Source of the DNA: Pelagomonas calceolata
Lineage: Eukaryota; Sar; Pelagophyceae; Pelagomonadales; Pelagomonadaceae
Direction: 5' to 3'
Assembly (NCBI GenBank): GCA_918797485.1
Contig: CAKKNE010000002.1
Span: forward strand, 3,872,501-3,936,500
DNA: 64,000 nt
The notes under the pieces were generated by a model. The model was not told the origin of the DNA and ran no database searches. It was given only the letters and a program-made list of their open reading frames with translations. Position 1 is the first letter of the stretch, and every line of letters begins with the position of its first letter. Positions 16,980-26,690 of this stretch are shown one piece after another. The position numbers and the translations under genes are program-made.

Positions 16980-18719
16980 TCAGAAGTCGTAGATGTCGTC
17001 GTCGTCGTCGTCCGCAGCAGCAGCCCCGGGCGACGTCGAGTTCCGTTTTATCGCGCGCGCGACCTCCCACTGCGTGATTTTTTGCCGTAATTCCTTGTCG
17101 GGCTTCAATTGGGCGGCCGACAAGGGCTGGCCCGTCAAGGGGCAGACGCTTCCGTTCTTCGCGAACCACGCCTGGATGACCTTGGCCTCGACGACGTGGC
17201 CGTAGGGGCTCCGCATCGGTTCCCTCATCATCCGTTTTGAAATGGCACAAGCGAACTCTGCTGGTGTGTCTGCGTCCCACTGCTGCTGCGGCGTCGCCGG
17301 CTCGTCGTCGTCGTCGTCGTAATTCGGGGCTATCCTCCTTCGTTCGGCGGACGACGCGCCTTCCGACAATCGCCGATGCTCCTCCCGGTCGTGTGACCTT
17401 TGCGGCGTCAAGGACGGCAGCTCGCCGAGCATCGCGCCTTTGTGGAGGAACTGCGGTTCTTCGGGCAAATCAACAGCTCGTGCCACTTGGTTGATCGGTT
17501 TATTCGTGACGTCCACCAAGTTTTCGCGCTTGACGGCGATGCCCTTGCCATCTAGCAACACGGCGACCCTACCTGCGGGTACGCTCGATGGCGTTTCTAT
17601 TATCTTCCCTCGCCTCCCGTTGAGTTCGCCCTTCTTCAAACCTACTAACTCCACCGGCGTGCCCACCGGGAAACCCTCATCCTCATCTTTGGACTCGGCC
17701 ACCAAGGGCTGCACCTCGTCATCTGAAAAATCATTCCCGAGCAAGGCCCCGAACTGAAAGGCTAGACCGGGAGGGCAGTCCCTTTCCGGACACGCGTCGG
17801 GCCCACCTAATTCCTTCAACACATCTCTGACGGACGGCAGAGACGCGACGTGGAAGGGCACCGCGCCGCGCGCGTCCTTCTTCGTCGCGTTGGCCCCGTA
17901 CACCAGTAATGTCCTAGCGACATCAACGTGATTATAAAACGCCGCTTCATGTAAAGGCGTCCAGCCCAGGTGATTTACGAGGTCTTTATCGGAACCGGCC
18001 TCCAGTAGCACTTTTACGATGTCCTCAAACCCGCACCGTGACGCCTCGCCTAGCGCCGACTGGGGGGGCGGCTTCGCCAGGGGAAAGGCCTTCGACGCCT
18101 CGACGTCCGGAATGTGGTCCAGCGTCTTGTTTCCCGTTAACAGCTTCCGGACAATGCCGTCGAAACCCCTGTGACAGGCTTCTAATAGTGGAGTCCAGCC
18201 CTGGTCATTTTTCGTGTTCACATCGGCACCGGCTTCGAGCAATGCCTCCACCAACGGTTCGACGCCATACGCGGCAGCCATGTGTAAGACGGTCCAACCC
18301 GAGGCGTACGCCCCGGGACCTCTCACCGTCTTCCTCTCCAGGGAAGCTTTCCTCTTCACTAATTCCTTCAGAATATCGAGAGCCGCGCCCATGGTCTGGT
18401 GGTTGTGGCAGCACGCGTGGAGCGGCGTCCAGCCGTCCTCGTTGGCTCTCTCCACATCATCCACCACAATGCGTTCTCCCGACACCGTGACGTGGAACCT
18501 CTCCGAGTAGTCGAAGGGCCGTTCTTCCTCCCGTTCCTCATTTTCTCGGTCTGCTAACAACCCGAGGTCGCTCCTTAACCTAGGCGCGTCGTCCGCGTGG
18601 AAGTCTTGGATGCGGTACATGTCCGGGAAGGACATGGACGATAAGGCTTGTCCTAGTAAATACGTGCAGGCCACGAGCTGCTCGAGCTCGCCGCCGTCGG
18701 CGCTGGCGCCGGCGCCCAT
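16980..18719 (-). CDS. Ankyrin-repeat U-box protein, probably N-myristoylated
   Basis: A protein of 579 residues starting MGAGAS, which fits an N-myristoylation signal. Ankyrin repeats span about residues 90-310 (EDGWTPLHACCHNH, SGWTVLHMAAAYG, QGWTPLLEACHRG, LGWTPLHEAAFYN). Residues about 350-400 carry a small beta module, VELVGLKKGELNGRRGKI...AGRVAVLL...IAVKRENL, also found in the RING/TPR gene at 57111. A U-box near 487-557 (FACAISKRMMREPMRSPYGHVVEAKVIQAWF ... CPLTGQPL) predicts ubiquitin E3 ligase activity, with the ankyrins recruiting substrate. The C-terminus is an Asp run. Myristoylation and ligase activity are inferred from motifs. Confidence 0.85.
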   Translation of the reverse strand: MGAGASADGGELEQLVACTYLLGQALSSMSFPDMYRIQDFHADDAPRLRSDLGLLADRENEEREEERPFDYSERFHVTVSGERIVVDDVERANEDGWTPLHACCHNHQTMGAALDILKELVKRKASLERKTVRGPGAYASGWTVLHMAAAYGVEPLVEALLEAGADVNTKNDQGWTPLLEACHRGFDGIVRKLLTGNKTLDHIPDVEASKAFPLAKPPPQSALGEASRCGFEDIVKVLLEAGSDKDLVNHLGWTPLHEAAFYNHVDVARTLLVYGANATKKDARGAVPFHVASLPSVRDVLKELGGPDACPERDCPPGLAFQFGALLGNDFSDDEVQPLVAESKDEDEGFPVGTPVELVGLKKGELNGRRGKIIETPSSVPAGRVAVLLDGKGIAVKRENLVDVTNKPINQVARAVDLPEEPQFLHKGAMLGELPSLTPQRSHDREEHRRLSEGASSAERRRIAPNYDDDDDEPATPQQQWDADTPAEFACAISKRMMREPMRSPYGHVVEAKVIQAWFAKNGSVCPLTGQPLSAAQLKPDKELRQKITQWEVARAIKRNSTSPGAAAADDDDDDIYDF

Positions 18720-19148
18720 CCTTCTCTTTGTGGCTTAATGGGTGTCCCGCGTCGCAGGCGTGCCGGGGGCAGCACCGGGCTGCGAGAGATGCGCCTCGGC
18801 GGCGTCCCCGGCCGCTGGAGGCTGAGTCTGGGGACGACTTTGGCAGCGCCTCCTCTTGGTTTTCTGGTAACCCGATTTGTTTTGAATTCCGGCACGGCTC
18901 CATGGATCGTATCGGCGCGCCCTGAGCCGCCCCTGCCGAGCCTCGGAGCCGGTGGGGAGAAAAACCCGCGGCTCTGTCGAGCTCAGAGCTGCTGAGAGGC
19001 TCTCAAGGCAAATGCTGCCCACACGTCGAAGGCGCAGCCCAAATGGCCGCGACGGACCCGCGTCGACGACGCCGCGCTAGCGTGAGCAGTGCTGCCGTCG
19101 CCGGTGACTAGTTCGACCGGTAGTGCTGCCCCCAGCTGGCTGCTGTAA
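18720..19148. other. Divergent promoter region
   Basis: Lies between the start of the ankyrin/U-box gene and the start of a secreted glycosyltransferase. It contains GGGGGCAGC near 18760, one of the GGGCAGCC-like words near starts. No gene is supported. Confidence 0.5.
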
Positions 19149-20834
19149 ATGCAGCGCGCGGTATTCATAGCCGCAGCGCTGGTGCAGGCGGGAGCAGCGG
19201 AGGACCCGTGGGCGGCGGACGCCCTCGGCCTCGTGGCGGGGGTGCCGGTCGTCGACTGGCGCGCGCCGCACCGGTTCGCCGCCGTCCGCGCGCACGAGGA
19301 CGTGGCCGTGCGGTTCCGCGTGCGGAGCGCGGGGTCGCGGGCGGTGCTGCTGCAGGTCGACGGCCGGCGCGGCGCCGTGGTCTGCGAGAGCACGCCCTGC
19401 GACGGCCGGGCGACGCTCCAAGTGGTAGGGGGCGGCTGGCACGCGGCGGCGGTGTTGCTGGGGGAGCAGCACGAAGGCGGGTATACGAACATGACGGCCG
19501 CGGCGGCGCCGTTCTTCGTCAATGAGCCCCTCGAGGCGCCGGCGCCAGCGGAGCTCCCCGAGCCGTGCTCCACCAGGAGGACCGTCGTCCGCGCGATCGC
19601 GCACGACCGGCCCATGCAATTGCAGAACCTGCTGGAGAGCCTCGCGGCTGCGGAGTACGACGGAAATAACATCGATCTGGAGGTCCACGTCGACGGCGCG
19701 GCGTCGCCAGCGAGTATCAAGGGCCACGACGAAGCCGTAGAAGTCGCGCGCCGCTTCGCGTGGCCCCACGGTCGCTACGATGTTGTTGAACGGCGGGGCA
19801 ACGCGGGCCCGACGCGCCACCGCTTCGAGAGCTATACGCCGCAGCACTGCGAGCTCGTCGCCTTCTTCGAGGACGACGTAATCGTGGCGCGGCTCTGGCA
19901 CCGCTGGCTCCGCGCGGCCGACCGCACGGCCGGCGCCGACGTCGCCGGGTTTACCTTCCAGCGCCACTGGCTCGCGCCGGGGGCGTACCTGCGCGAGGCC
20001 CGGAGCGGGCCGCACGAATCAAAAGTCATCGGTCCCTTCGCGCACGCCTGGCGGTCGGAACACTGGGAGCAGTTCCTGGACTGGTTCGAGCGGAGTCCGT
20101 CGGCCGAGGTCCCGGGCCACTCCTTCAGCAACGCCTGGCTCGGGAAGCCGGACTTCGAACACAGCCTCTGGACGGCCTTCGTCGACCGCTGGGCCTGGGA
20201 GTATGGAAGATGGTTCGCGTCGCCGCCGACGCCGGACGGGTCGGCGCTGGCGCACAACGACGCGGGGCCCGGCCTGCACTACAAGTCGGCGAAGGGGTGG
20301 GATTCGGCGCCGTTCCCGGAACGCTGGGCGCCGCGGCTGCGGGCCGTGGTCGCGCCGCCGCGGCTCGACGCCGCCGGCGAGGCGCCGCTGCGACCGCCGT
20401 GGGCGGCGGCGCTGCGGAGTCTCCATCCCTGGGACGTGGTGGGAATTCGCGGTCAGTCTGCGAGATTGCTGGAGGCGTGCGCGACGGCGCCGGACGTCGT
20501 CGTCGACGACGTCGCGGGCGCGGGCGCGGCCATCGCAGTTATGACGTCGGCGCCGTGCCGCGTCGAAGGGTCCGCGAACGCCCCGACGCGACTCGTGCTG
20601 GGTACGCCGAAGAGTCCCGCGCTCGCCGCGGTTCTGCGGGACGCGGCGGCGGAAGGCTACGTCCTCGCGGCGAGCGACGCGCGCGGCGCCGAGGCGGCCT
20701 ACGTCCTGCGGCCCCGCGACGCGGCGAACCCGCCCTCCGTCCTCGCGCGCCACCACGACGCGGACGGCGGCGTCGAGGAGCGCGTCTTGCTGGAGCGCTA
20801 CGGCGTCGTCCAGGATCTGCGGACGGCTGCGTAA
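19149..20834 (+). CDS. Secreted or lumenal GT-A glycosyltransferase-like protein
   Basis: A protein of 561 residues with a short signal peptide (MQRAVFIAAALVQAGAAED). A beta-rich N-terminal domain of about 110 residues is followed by a GT-A type domain: VVRAIAHDRPMQLQNLLESL (start of a GT2/GnT-I-like nucleotide-sugar fold), ERRGNAGPTRHRFES and the acidic FFEDDVIV, which fits a metal-binding DxD-like site. Downstream Trp/His-rich motifs (GFTFQRHWLAPGAYL, HNDAGPGLHYKSAKGW) are typical of a family in marine protists. The C-terminal 150 residues are Ala-rich and may form a separate domain. The exact GT family is uncertain. The gene ends 14 bp before element copy 3. Confidence 0.65.
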   Translation: MQRAVFIAAALVQAGAAEDPWAADALGLVAGVPVVDWRAPHRFAAVRAHEDVAVRFRVRSAGSRAVLLQVDGRRGAVVCESTPCDGRATLQVVGGGWHAAAVLLGEQHEGGYTNMTAAAAPFFVNEPLEAPAPAELPEPCSTRRTVVRAIAHDRPMQLQNLLESLAAAEYDGNNIDLEVHVDGAASPASIKGHDEAVEVARRFAWPHGRYDVVERRGNAGPTRHRFESYTPQHCELVAFFEDDVIVARLWHRWLRAADRTAGADVAGFTFQRHWLAPGAYLREARSGPHESKVIGPFAHAWRSEHWEQFLDWFERSPSAEVPGHSFSNAWLGKPDFEHSLWTAFVDRWAWEYGRWFASPPTPDGSALAHNDAGPGLHYKSAKGWDSAPFPERWAPRLRAVVAPPRLDAAGEAPLRPPWAAALRSLHPWDVVGIRGQSARLLEACATAPDVVVDDVAGAGAAIAVMTSAPCRVEGSANAPTRLVLGTPKSPALAAVLRDAAAEGYVLAASDARGAEAAYVLRPRDAANPPSVLARHHDADGGVEERVLLERYGVVQDLRTAA

Positions 20835-20847
20835 ATGTGTTTTTGTT

Positions 20848-20871
20848 GCTAGTGTCTTACCGGCCGCTAGC
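20848..20871 (+). repeat. 24-bp palindromic element, copy 3
   Basis: Reads GCTAGTGTCTTAC then CGGCCGCTAGC. It is 14 bp after the stop of the glycosyltransferase gene and 230 bp before the start at 21102. Confidence 0.88.
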
Positions 20872-21101
20872 TCGCAATATATAGCCACAGCACAAAAACA
20901 GGGGCTCAGCGTAAGCCATAGGCGTTCTGTTTCGTGCCGTTAAACGTCGATCGTGAACCGTACCACCGCAGCGCGTAAGTGGAGCGATCGAGCGGTGTCC
21001 TGCACAGACTGCCAGCAGTGCCAGGCTGTCGAGTGGCAGCACACGTCGTCGCTGCTCAACCAGCGTCGACCAAAACTGCCGCAGCACCGTGGTAAAGACA
21101 A

Positions 21102-21845
21102 ATGACGGACGACCTCTGCGGCCACCTGCGCCTGAAGGGCGACGCCGCGAAGCTCCGGGGCCGGCGCATCGGCTGCGGCTTCGGGGCCGAGAGCCTCACG
21201 ATCAAAGGCGAGGCGTCGACGTTCCTGGCCGTGCAGCGCTCTGCGTTCGGCGAAAACTGGCGACAGCGCGGGAACGTCTTGAAACCGACGCTGGTGCTGC
21301 GCGACGGGGCGTCCGAGACGGAGGTTAATGTCGACGAGCTGTTCCGCGGCGAGGCCTCGGTCGTCGAGGCGGCGCTCGACGACTCGGTGCGCTTCTGGAT
21401 TGAATATATACCCGCGCCACCGGAGCCGCGGCGCGGCGACGTCGTCGAGCTCGAGCCGTGGTCCCACCACGGGGCGGTGGTCCCGCACAACAACGATGGG
21501 TTGGATTTCACCGTCGACGCCTGCGCCGACGGCCTCGTGCGGATCGCCTGGGTGGAACGGCCGGCCGCGATGTCCGACGACGACACTCCGTGGCAGTGCA
21601 ACGTCACGCTCCCGCGGCCGGCGGTCCGCGTCGCGCGGCGGGACTCGTGGGCCGACACCCTGGCGCGGCCGGCGGCGGCGCTGCGCGAGACCGAGGCCGG
21701 GCGGCGCCTCGCGCCCGTCGCGGACGACGTCGCGACGGCGCTGGCGCCCGCCGTCGCCGCGTCGCGGCTGGCCTGGCGTTCCGTCGCCGCGGCCGCGACG
21801 GCGGCTGCGCGCGGAGACAGTGCCGCGCCGGGGCCGTACTCGTAA
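21102..21845 (+). CDS. Unrecognised protein, beta-rich with Ala-rich tail
   Basis: A protein of 247 residues that I do not recognise. The N-terminal ~165 residues are balanced in composition and beta-strand-like (GHLRLKGDAAKL, ESLTIKGEASTFLAV, SVRFWIEYI, GLDFTVDACADGLVRIAWV); the last ~70 are Ala-rich and helical (AAALRETEAGRRLAPVADDV). There are no signal peptide, membrane span or cysteine motifs. Codon use is like the neighbours. Support for reality is a clean ATG and full-length open frame with strong third-position GC. Confidence 0.55.
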   Translation: MTDDLCGHLRLKGDAAKLRGRRIGCGFGAESLTIKGEASTFLAVQRSAFGENWRQRGNVLKPTLVLRDGASETEVNVDELFRGEASVVEAALDDSVRFWIEYIPAPPEPRRGDVVELEPWSHHGAVVPHNNDGLDFTVDACADGLVRIAWVERPAAMSDDDTPWQCNVTLPRPAVRVARRDSWADTLARPAAALRETEAGRRLAPVADDVATALAPAVAASRLAWRSVAAAATAAARGDSAAPGPYS

Positions 21846-21985
21846 CCTTGTTCTGTCTGTACTCATCCGTGCGCCCCGCACGGCACGCGCGCAGACATGG
21901 TGGGTCCAGCTCATAATTTGCAATTGACGTGCCGTCGTCTTGTCAGAACAGCCACGCAAGGCAGCCCACGCACGCGAACACAACC

Positions 21986-22672
21986 ATGCGGCTGCTCCCA
22001 TGCGTCCTCGCCACTGCGGCCGCAGCCAACGTTGACTGGGAGAGCATGCACCCCACCCCAGCACCAACCCCAAACACGCTGCCCGCGGCCGCCGGCGAGA
22101 CAGTCACGTTCACCTGGACTGACACGCACGACGTTTGGCTGATGCCGGACCAGGCCGCCTACGATTCGTGCACCTTCACCAGCGCCACGGAGATTCACTC
22201 GACGTCGGTGAAGACCGGGGACGTGGCCGGGCTCGGCGAGACCAAGTACTACGCGTGCCACGTCGGCAGCCACTGCGAAAGCGGCCAAAAAATCGCGATC
22301 ACCTGGGCCGGCACCGCCACGCCGGCGCCGACGCCTGCGCCCGGAAGCCCGACGCCCAGGCCGACGGCCTGCCCCGAAGCCCACGATCACTCGGACCACG
22401 ACCACAGCAGGCGCCTCTCGATGACGTACGCCGGCGCCTGCCAAGACGGAGGCAACTACCCGCTCTACGCGACCGAGGCCGAGGCGAAGGCCGTCGACGG
22501 GAGCGACGGAACGGCGCACCAGATGGGCAACTACTGGATGCCCAACTGCCTCGAGCACTTTTACCACGGCGACTACTCGGGCGACGCGCCGACGTGCGGC
22601 GCCACGGAGTCCGACGCGGCAAGTACCTTAGGCGTCGGCGCGCTCGCCGCGCTCGCCGCCGCGCTGGTCTAG
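21986..22672 (+). CDS. Stellacyanin-type cupredoxin, secreted and probably GPI-anchored
   Basis: A protein of 228 residues from the ATG at 21986: signal peptide (MRLLPCVLATAAAA), a cupredoxin domain, a Pro/Thr linker and a hydrophobic C-terminus (STLGVGALAALAAALV) typical of a GPI signal. The copper site is readable: His48 (DTHDVW), Cys91, His96 and an axial Gln101 in YYACHVGSHCESGQK, with flanking Cys for the usual disulfide. Gln rather than Met is the stellacyanin arrangement. Phytocyanins are extracellular blue copper electron-transfer proteins; a role in redox or copper binding at the cell surface is inferred. A His-rich segment (DHSDHDHS) in the linker could also bind metal. A second small Cys module follows at about 150-210. 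Confidence 0.82.
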   Translation: MRLLPCVLATAAAANVDWESMHPTPAPTPNTLPAAAGETVTFTWTDTHDVWLMPDQAAYDSCTFTSATEIHSTSVKTGDVAGLGETKYYACHVGSHCESGQKIAITWAGTATPAPTPAPGSPTPRPTACPEAHDHSDHDHSRRLSMTYAGACQDGGNYPLYATEAEAKAVDGSDGTAHQMGNYWMPNCLEHFYHGDYSGDAPTCGATESDAASTLGVGALAALAAALV

Positions 22673-22731
22673 GACCACGCCCCTCGCTCAATATCGCTTG
22701 TAAGTCTATTTATTTTGAAACACAAGTTAGT

Positions 22732-23925
22732 TTAGCGCATGGTCCGCGCCGCGCACGCCTCGAGGCCCTTCCGCTGGCGCGCCCGCTCCCCGTCGAAGGC
22801 CGTCAGGAAACTCCGGAAGGCGTCCACGGCTCTATCTTCCGAGTCGTCGCCGGCCGGCGTCTCCGTGACCGTGGGCGCGAAGCGCACGCTCCGCGGCCGC
22901 GGCGCCTTGGCCGGCGCGGGCCACCACATGTCGTCGTCGTCGTCGTCGGACTCGTCGAAGGCGGGACGGGAGGCGCCCCAGGCCACGGGCGGCGCGTCGT
23001 CCGCCGCGGGCGTCTTCGGCCCGGATAGCGGCGCCGCGGGCGTCTGCGGTCCGAGCGGCGACACGGCGTTTGATCTATGGTAGGGCGTCCCGTTGGCGCC
23101 GTGCCAGGAGCCCCAGTCCCAGGCCGACGGCTCGGAGCCGGCGGGCGCCGGCGGCGCGACCGCGGCCGAGAAAGACGCGTGCTTCTTCGGCGAGAGGTCG
23201 AAGCTGACCCGTTTTGATGGCGAGACGCCCGGCGTCCGGAACCCGCCCGGCGTCATGCCCGCGGGGGCTCTTTCGGTAGCGTCCGGCCGCAGCGGTTGGA
23301 GGGGCGGCGGCCGCAACGACCTCTGAGGTGATAATTCTTCAATCAACCCGCTCATGATTTTTTTGAGGTTCGGGTCGTCCAACGACGCGAGCTGCTGCTT
23401 CGCTTGGGAGAGTAGAGCCTCCTTCGGCGAGGCATTCTGGGCCCGTCTCTCAGCTCTATACTTGCGCATGCCCTCCATCGCCTCCCGTTGCGCGGGGTGG
23501 AGCATCTTGTCCCAGTAGTCTCCTTTCTGTTTGCCGGCCATACGCTTCCTCTTATCGATAAGAGCCTGCTTGTTCTGCTTGTCGTACGTGTGGGCGGCCC
23601 GCTTGTACTTTGGGACGACCTCGGGACTATGCTTCGCCGCCGCCTGCCGCAGATCCTGCAGCGCCGCCTCGAGGTGGTTCGGGTACTTTTGGGCGTGGGG
23701 CTGCGCGTCCCAGGTCGGTTTGATGCGAGGCAGGGCGCGCTGCGGGCTCCGGCCGCGGCCGCGGCCGCGGCCGCGCCGCGGCGGCTGGCGTCTTTTTTTT
23801 CTCCGTTCGGGCGACGCGACGTACTGCTTCGACCAGGGCGGGCACTGGGCCTTGGCGCTGGGCTGCGGCGCCGTCGGCACGGCGTAGAGCTCGGCCGTGG
23901 TGGGCCTGCCCTGGTTGTAAGCCAT
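22732..23925 (-). CDS. Disordered basic/Pro-rich protein
   Basis: A protein of 397 residues from the ATG at 23925 (MAYNQGRPTTAEL). An N-terminal RGR-rich basic tract (GRGRGRGRSP) is followed by a Lys/Gln-rich helical middle (about 90-205, e.g. DYWDKMLHPAQREAMEGMRK) and a Ser/Pro-rich C-terminus with repeated TP motifs, a likely phosphorylation substrate. It ends in a short charged helix. No enzyme or known domain is visible; the RGR tract suggests nucleic-acid or cytoskeletal binding, which I cannot settle. Confidence 0.5.
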   Translation of the reverse strand: MAYNQGRPTTAELYAVPTAPQPSAKAQCPPWSKQYVASPERRKKRRQPPRRGRGRGRGRSPQRALPRIKPTWDAQPHAQKYPNHLEAALQDLRQAAAKHSPEVVPKYKRAAHTYDKQNKQALIDKRKRMAGKQKGDYWDKMLHPAQREAMEGMRKYRAERRAQNASPKEALLSQAKQQLASLDDPNLKKIMSGLIEELSPQRSLRPPPLQPLRPDATERAPAGMTPGGFRTPGVSPSKRVSFDLSPKKHASFSAAVAPPAPAGSEPSAWDWGSWHGANGTPYHRSNAVSPLGPQTPAAPLSGPKTPAADDAPPVAWGASRPAFDESDDDDDDMWWPAPAKAPRPRSVRFAPTVTETPAGDDSEDRAVDAFRSFLTAFDGERARQRKGLEACAARTMR

Positions 23926-24364
23926 GCCTATCGATGCCGCACGGCTGCCCGATTCATGCACTTCAGTAGGAACGGATCCGCCGTCTCATGTTGAATCGTC
24001 TCGTCGCCATTTCATGCGTGAACGCGCGGCGCCTGCATGCAGCGCGGCCAACCGATGCCCGTACCTTCCGGAAGCCCGCGAGAGCAGACGCGTGGCTCGC
24101 GAGGCGTCGGAGGAGCGCGCTGAAATCGCTGGAGAGCGGAATAGTAGAAGCTAGGAGAAAACGTGCGGGTTTGGAGTTTCTGCGGCTATTTTGCGCTCTG
24201 ACCCGATTTGTGGGCCACCAGGGGACCCGGGGCGCCCGCCAGCCGCTGCGCGCTCTAGCTGTGACCCCGACAGCGGCTGCTGTGCGAAAAACCGGTATTA
24301 AAATGGCCCGCGGTGTGGCCCGCCGGTGACAATAACCGAGACTTTCTAAGTTGCACGCAGCGAC
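23926..24364. other. Divergent promoter region
   Basis: Lies between the disordered-protein start and the PAP-like gene start. It contains GGCTGCCC near 23945, 20 bp upstream of the minus-strand ATG. Small open frames overlap here but lack domain support. Confidence 0.5.
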
Positions 24365-25561
24365 ATGGCTTCCCTCCTCCCTCCCACATTAGCCCCGGCC
24401 ACGGCGCCGCCCGCGGAACGCCAGCACTCGGCGCTTGTCCTAGAGGAGCGCTTGAGGGCCATCGACGAGGGCGCCGCTCTAGATGATCGCGGCCTCGCCC
24501 CGATCCAAGAAGCGTCGACGCCCTCGAACTCCGAAACTGGAAGTTCACGAAGTTTACCGTCGCACCAGGAGGACACGAATCAAAGTGAAGGACTCCCGGA
24601 GCGCGAGGGGAGTCTGTGCCGGGGCTGCTTTGGGCGGGAAAAACCGGAGCCCCCCGCGGTCGACGCGCACGACCGGCCCCTCCGGAGAGATAGGAGGGAG
24701 ATCCCGGATGATTTGGCCTCACTCCCGATCCGGGAAGCGAAGGAACGGTTGCTCGAAGCCTTACGCGAGGACGACGAGCCGCGGAGCGCGGGCGTCGTCC
24801 AGCGCGCCTCCACATTAGCTAGAGAGGCGTTGAAGGATTCCCAGGGCGACTCGAAGACGGACCCCGCGAAGCAGGCTTGTGGGCGGTGGCGCGCTTTGAC
24901 AAGGGCGGAGTTCCCCGGCGCCGTCGGCAAGAACGAGCGCGGCGAGTACGAGTACGCGCTCGGGCGCATGTCCTTCGGTTTGTTCGACCCGGCGGATGTC
25001 GTCGTCGCCGTCGAGGACTGCGCGAATGTCATCGAGGTGCCGCGGACGAGACCGGTGGTGCCCAAAGCTCTAGTGGACGCTCGTATACGCGCTAGAAAGC
25101 CGCCCGTCGACGCTTCTGCTATAAGGTCCTACGACGTCGAGACGCGGTTTGTGGTGAGCGACCGGCGAGGGGCTGGTTTGAGAGGCCGCTTGTTGACGAA
25201 GGGGTTTTGTGTGGCGGCGCCGCGCGGCGCCCAAGCCCCGGACGCCGGTTCTCGTTTAGACGTGTGGTTCGTCGGCGGCACGGTCGAACCCATCTCCGAC
25301 GACCCCGACCAGCTCCAGCGGTGGGAGGCGCTGTTCGGGGCCTCGGCGTTGCCGCCGCCGCCCTTACTGAAACGCGCGACGCGGTGGCTCCTGAAGGTGG
25401 CTTTAGGAATTGAGCTCGCCCCACCAACCGTCCAGGGCTTGCAAGCGTACGCCGTCGCGAAACCGATGCTGGGCTTCGTGGACGTGCTCTACGCCGACGA
25501 CGGCCTCCGCGTGACGCGCGGCAACCGCGGCAGCCTCGTCGTGACGCAGCGCGTCCGGTAG
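24365..25561 (+). CDS. PAP/fibrillin-like domain protein with disordered N-terminus
   Basis: A protein of 398 residues. The first ~170 are acidic and low-complexity. The C-terminal half has a beta-barrel outline seen in plastid-lipid-associated (PAP/fibrillin) relatives: ALGRMSFGLFDPADVVVAVE, YDVETRFVVSDRRGAGLRG and RLDVWFVGGTVEP, then a second barrel half ending DGLRVTRGNRGSLVVTQRV, close to the usual fibrillin ending 'D..LR..RG..G...V'. There is no obvious plastid leader at this start. Family membership is moderately likely; cellular role unknown. Confidence 0.55.
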   Translation: MASLLPPTLAPATAPPAERQHSALVLEERLRAIDEGAALDDRGLAPIQEASTPSNSETGSSRSLPSHQEDTNQSEGLPEREGSLCRGCFGREKPEPPAVDAHDRPLRRDRREIPDDLASLPIREAKERLLEALREDDEPRSAGVVQRASTLAREALKDSQGDSKTDPAKQACGRWRALTRAEFPGAVGKNERGEYEYALGRMSFGLFDPADVVVAVEDCANVIEVPRTRPVVPKALVDARIRARKPPVDASAIRSYDVETRFVVSDRRGAGLRGRLLTKGFCVAAPRGAQAPDAGSRLDVWFVGGTVEPISDDPDQLQRWEALFGASALPPPPLLKRATRWLLKVALGIELAPPTVQGLQAYAVAKPMLGFVDVLYADDGLRVTRGNRGSLVVTQRVR

Positions 25562-25609
25562 GATCCGCGCGAGTTCATTTTCCACGCGGGGCCTAAGGCG
25601 GTGTCCATA

Positions 25610-26395
25610 CTAGTAGTTACTCGTGCGCGCGGCCAGCCTTGCTTCTTCGTCCGCCAGCGCTCTCCGACGCGCCTCGGCCATCTCCTCCGCCAGCGCCCCC
25701 GAGGCCTGAGGATAGGACGGCTTCTGGAGCCCTCGCACGTCTCCCCCAGTAAGGATGTCGTAGCCCGCCCGCGACCCGCCGTTCTTCAGGAGGTTGGACG
25801 ACCGCACCGCCGCGCGGTACCGCACCTTGTCGTCGTGGTAGCGTAGGCGCTCGCCGTCCAAACTGTCATGATATTGCAGGGTGACCATGTCAAACGGCAC
25901 AGAAGACGCGTTCCGCTTGGCCTTGATGCCCGCCTGGCGCTCGGCGAGCCAGTTCGCCTCCTCGTTCGCTTTTTCCTGCTGGATGCGGGCCCAGCGCTGC
26001 TCCTCCGCCTTGGCCCTTTCTAGACGTGTATGCTCCCTCCGCAAATAATCCTGCTTGATTTTCGCGTCCCGCCTCAGCTTGTCCTCGCCCGCGACGTCCG
26101 TGTGGAACCGGTCCGAGTCGGCCATGAAGCCGGCCGCGTCCGGTCTCGGTACGACTAACCCGTCACTCGTGTCCGGGGCGTTTTCTCGATACATTTTAGC
26201 AGCTAATCCGGTGCGCTTCATCAGTCTGTCTTTCTCTAGAGCTACTTTATCTCTTAAAGCGGCTCTTTCTTGGCGCGTCTTGGGCTTGATGTTGCGGAAG
26301 GGGCTCGACGTCGGGCTGGCTGCTAGGATTGGCTGGGCCGGCGGCGTCGCGGGGCTCGTGTAGACCTTGGGCGTCCGGTGGGGCGAGCCCTCCAT
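25610..26395 (-). CDS. Coiled-coil protein, possibly cytoskeletal
   Basis: A protein of 261 residues that is charged and helical. It has a basic N-terminus, a long coiled coil at about residues 95-165 (LRREHTRLERAKAEEQRWARIQQEKA) and a more specific C-terminal motif, NASSVPFDMVTLQYHDSLDG...YHDDKVRYRAAVR. Short proteins with this 'PFD..TL.YHDSLDGE.L...D...RYR' motif occur in many protists, often with flagellar or cytoskeletal annotation; I recall the pattern but cannot name a function. It converges with the PAP-like gene, the two stops being 48 bp apart. Confidence 0.6.
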   Translation of the reverse strand: MEGSPHRTPKVYTSPATPPAQPILAASPTSSPFRNIKPKTRQERAALRDKVALEKDRLMKRTGLAAKMYRENAPDTSDGLVVPRPDAAGFMADSDRFHTDVAGEDKLRRDAKIKQDYLRREHTRLERAKAEEQRWARIQQEKANEEANWLAERQAGIKAKRNASSVPFDMVTLQYHDSLDGERLRYHDDKVRYRAAVRSSNLLKNGGSRAGYDILTGGDVRGLQKPSYPQASGALAEEMAEARRRALADEEARLAARTSNY

Positions 26396-26690
26396 GGTGG
26401 TCCTGGGGCAGCCCCTCTGGGCAGCTTGCGAGTCGTTCTAGGGCGGGGTGGGGCAGCCCGGGGCAGCTTTGCGAGGCGTCCCTTTTCGGATCGGGCGGGG
26501 TGGCGTAAGGGCCACAGAGCCTGTCGATGGCGTTACTTGTCGGAGAGCAAAATTCCTAGTGCATCTCTCATCTAGCGTCGTGTCGAGGCCCGGGCCGCGC
26601 GGCGTGCAGTGCTGCCCCGACCAGCCGCAGCAATGCACCGGTGACGCCCTACTATGGCCGCGGGCAGCCCGCGCTAGTTTTACAGCAGCC

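Noticed and set aside
19077-20015. Long open frame on the minus strand (312 codons) antisense to the glycosyltransferase gene
   Set aside because: Arg/Ala-rich composition with no domain; it is the usual GC-driven mirror of a real gene on the other strand.
20940-22073. 377-codon minus-strand frame opposite the genes at 21102 and 21986
   Set aside because: Covers two plus-strand genes, one with a verified copper site; composition is that of a shadow frame.
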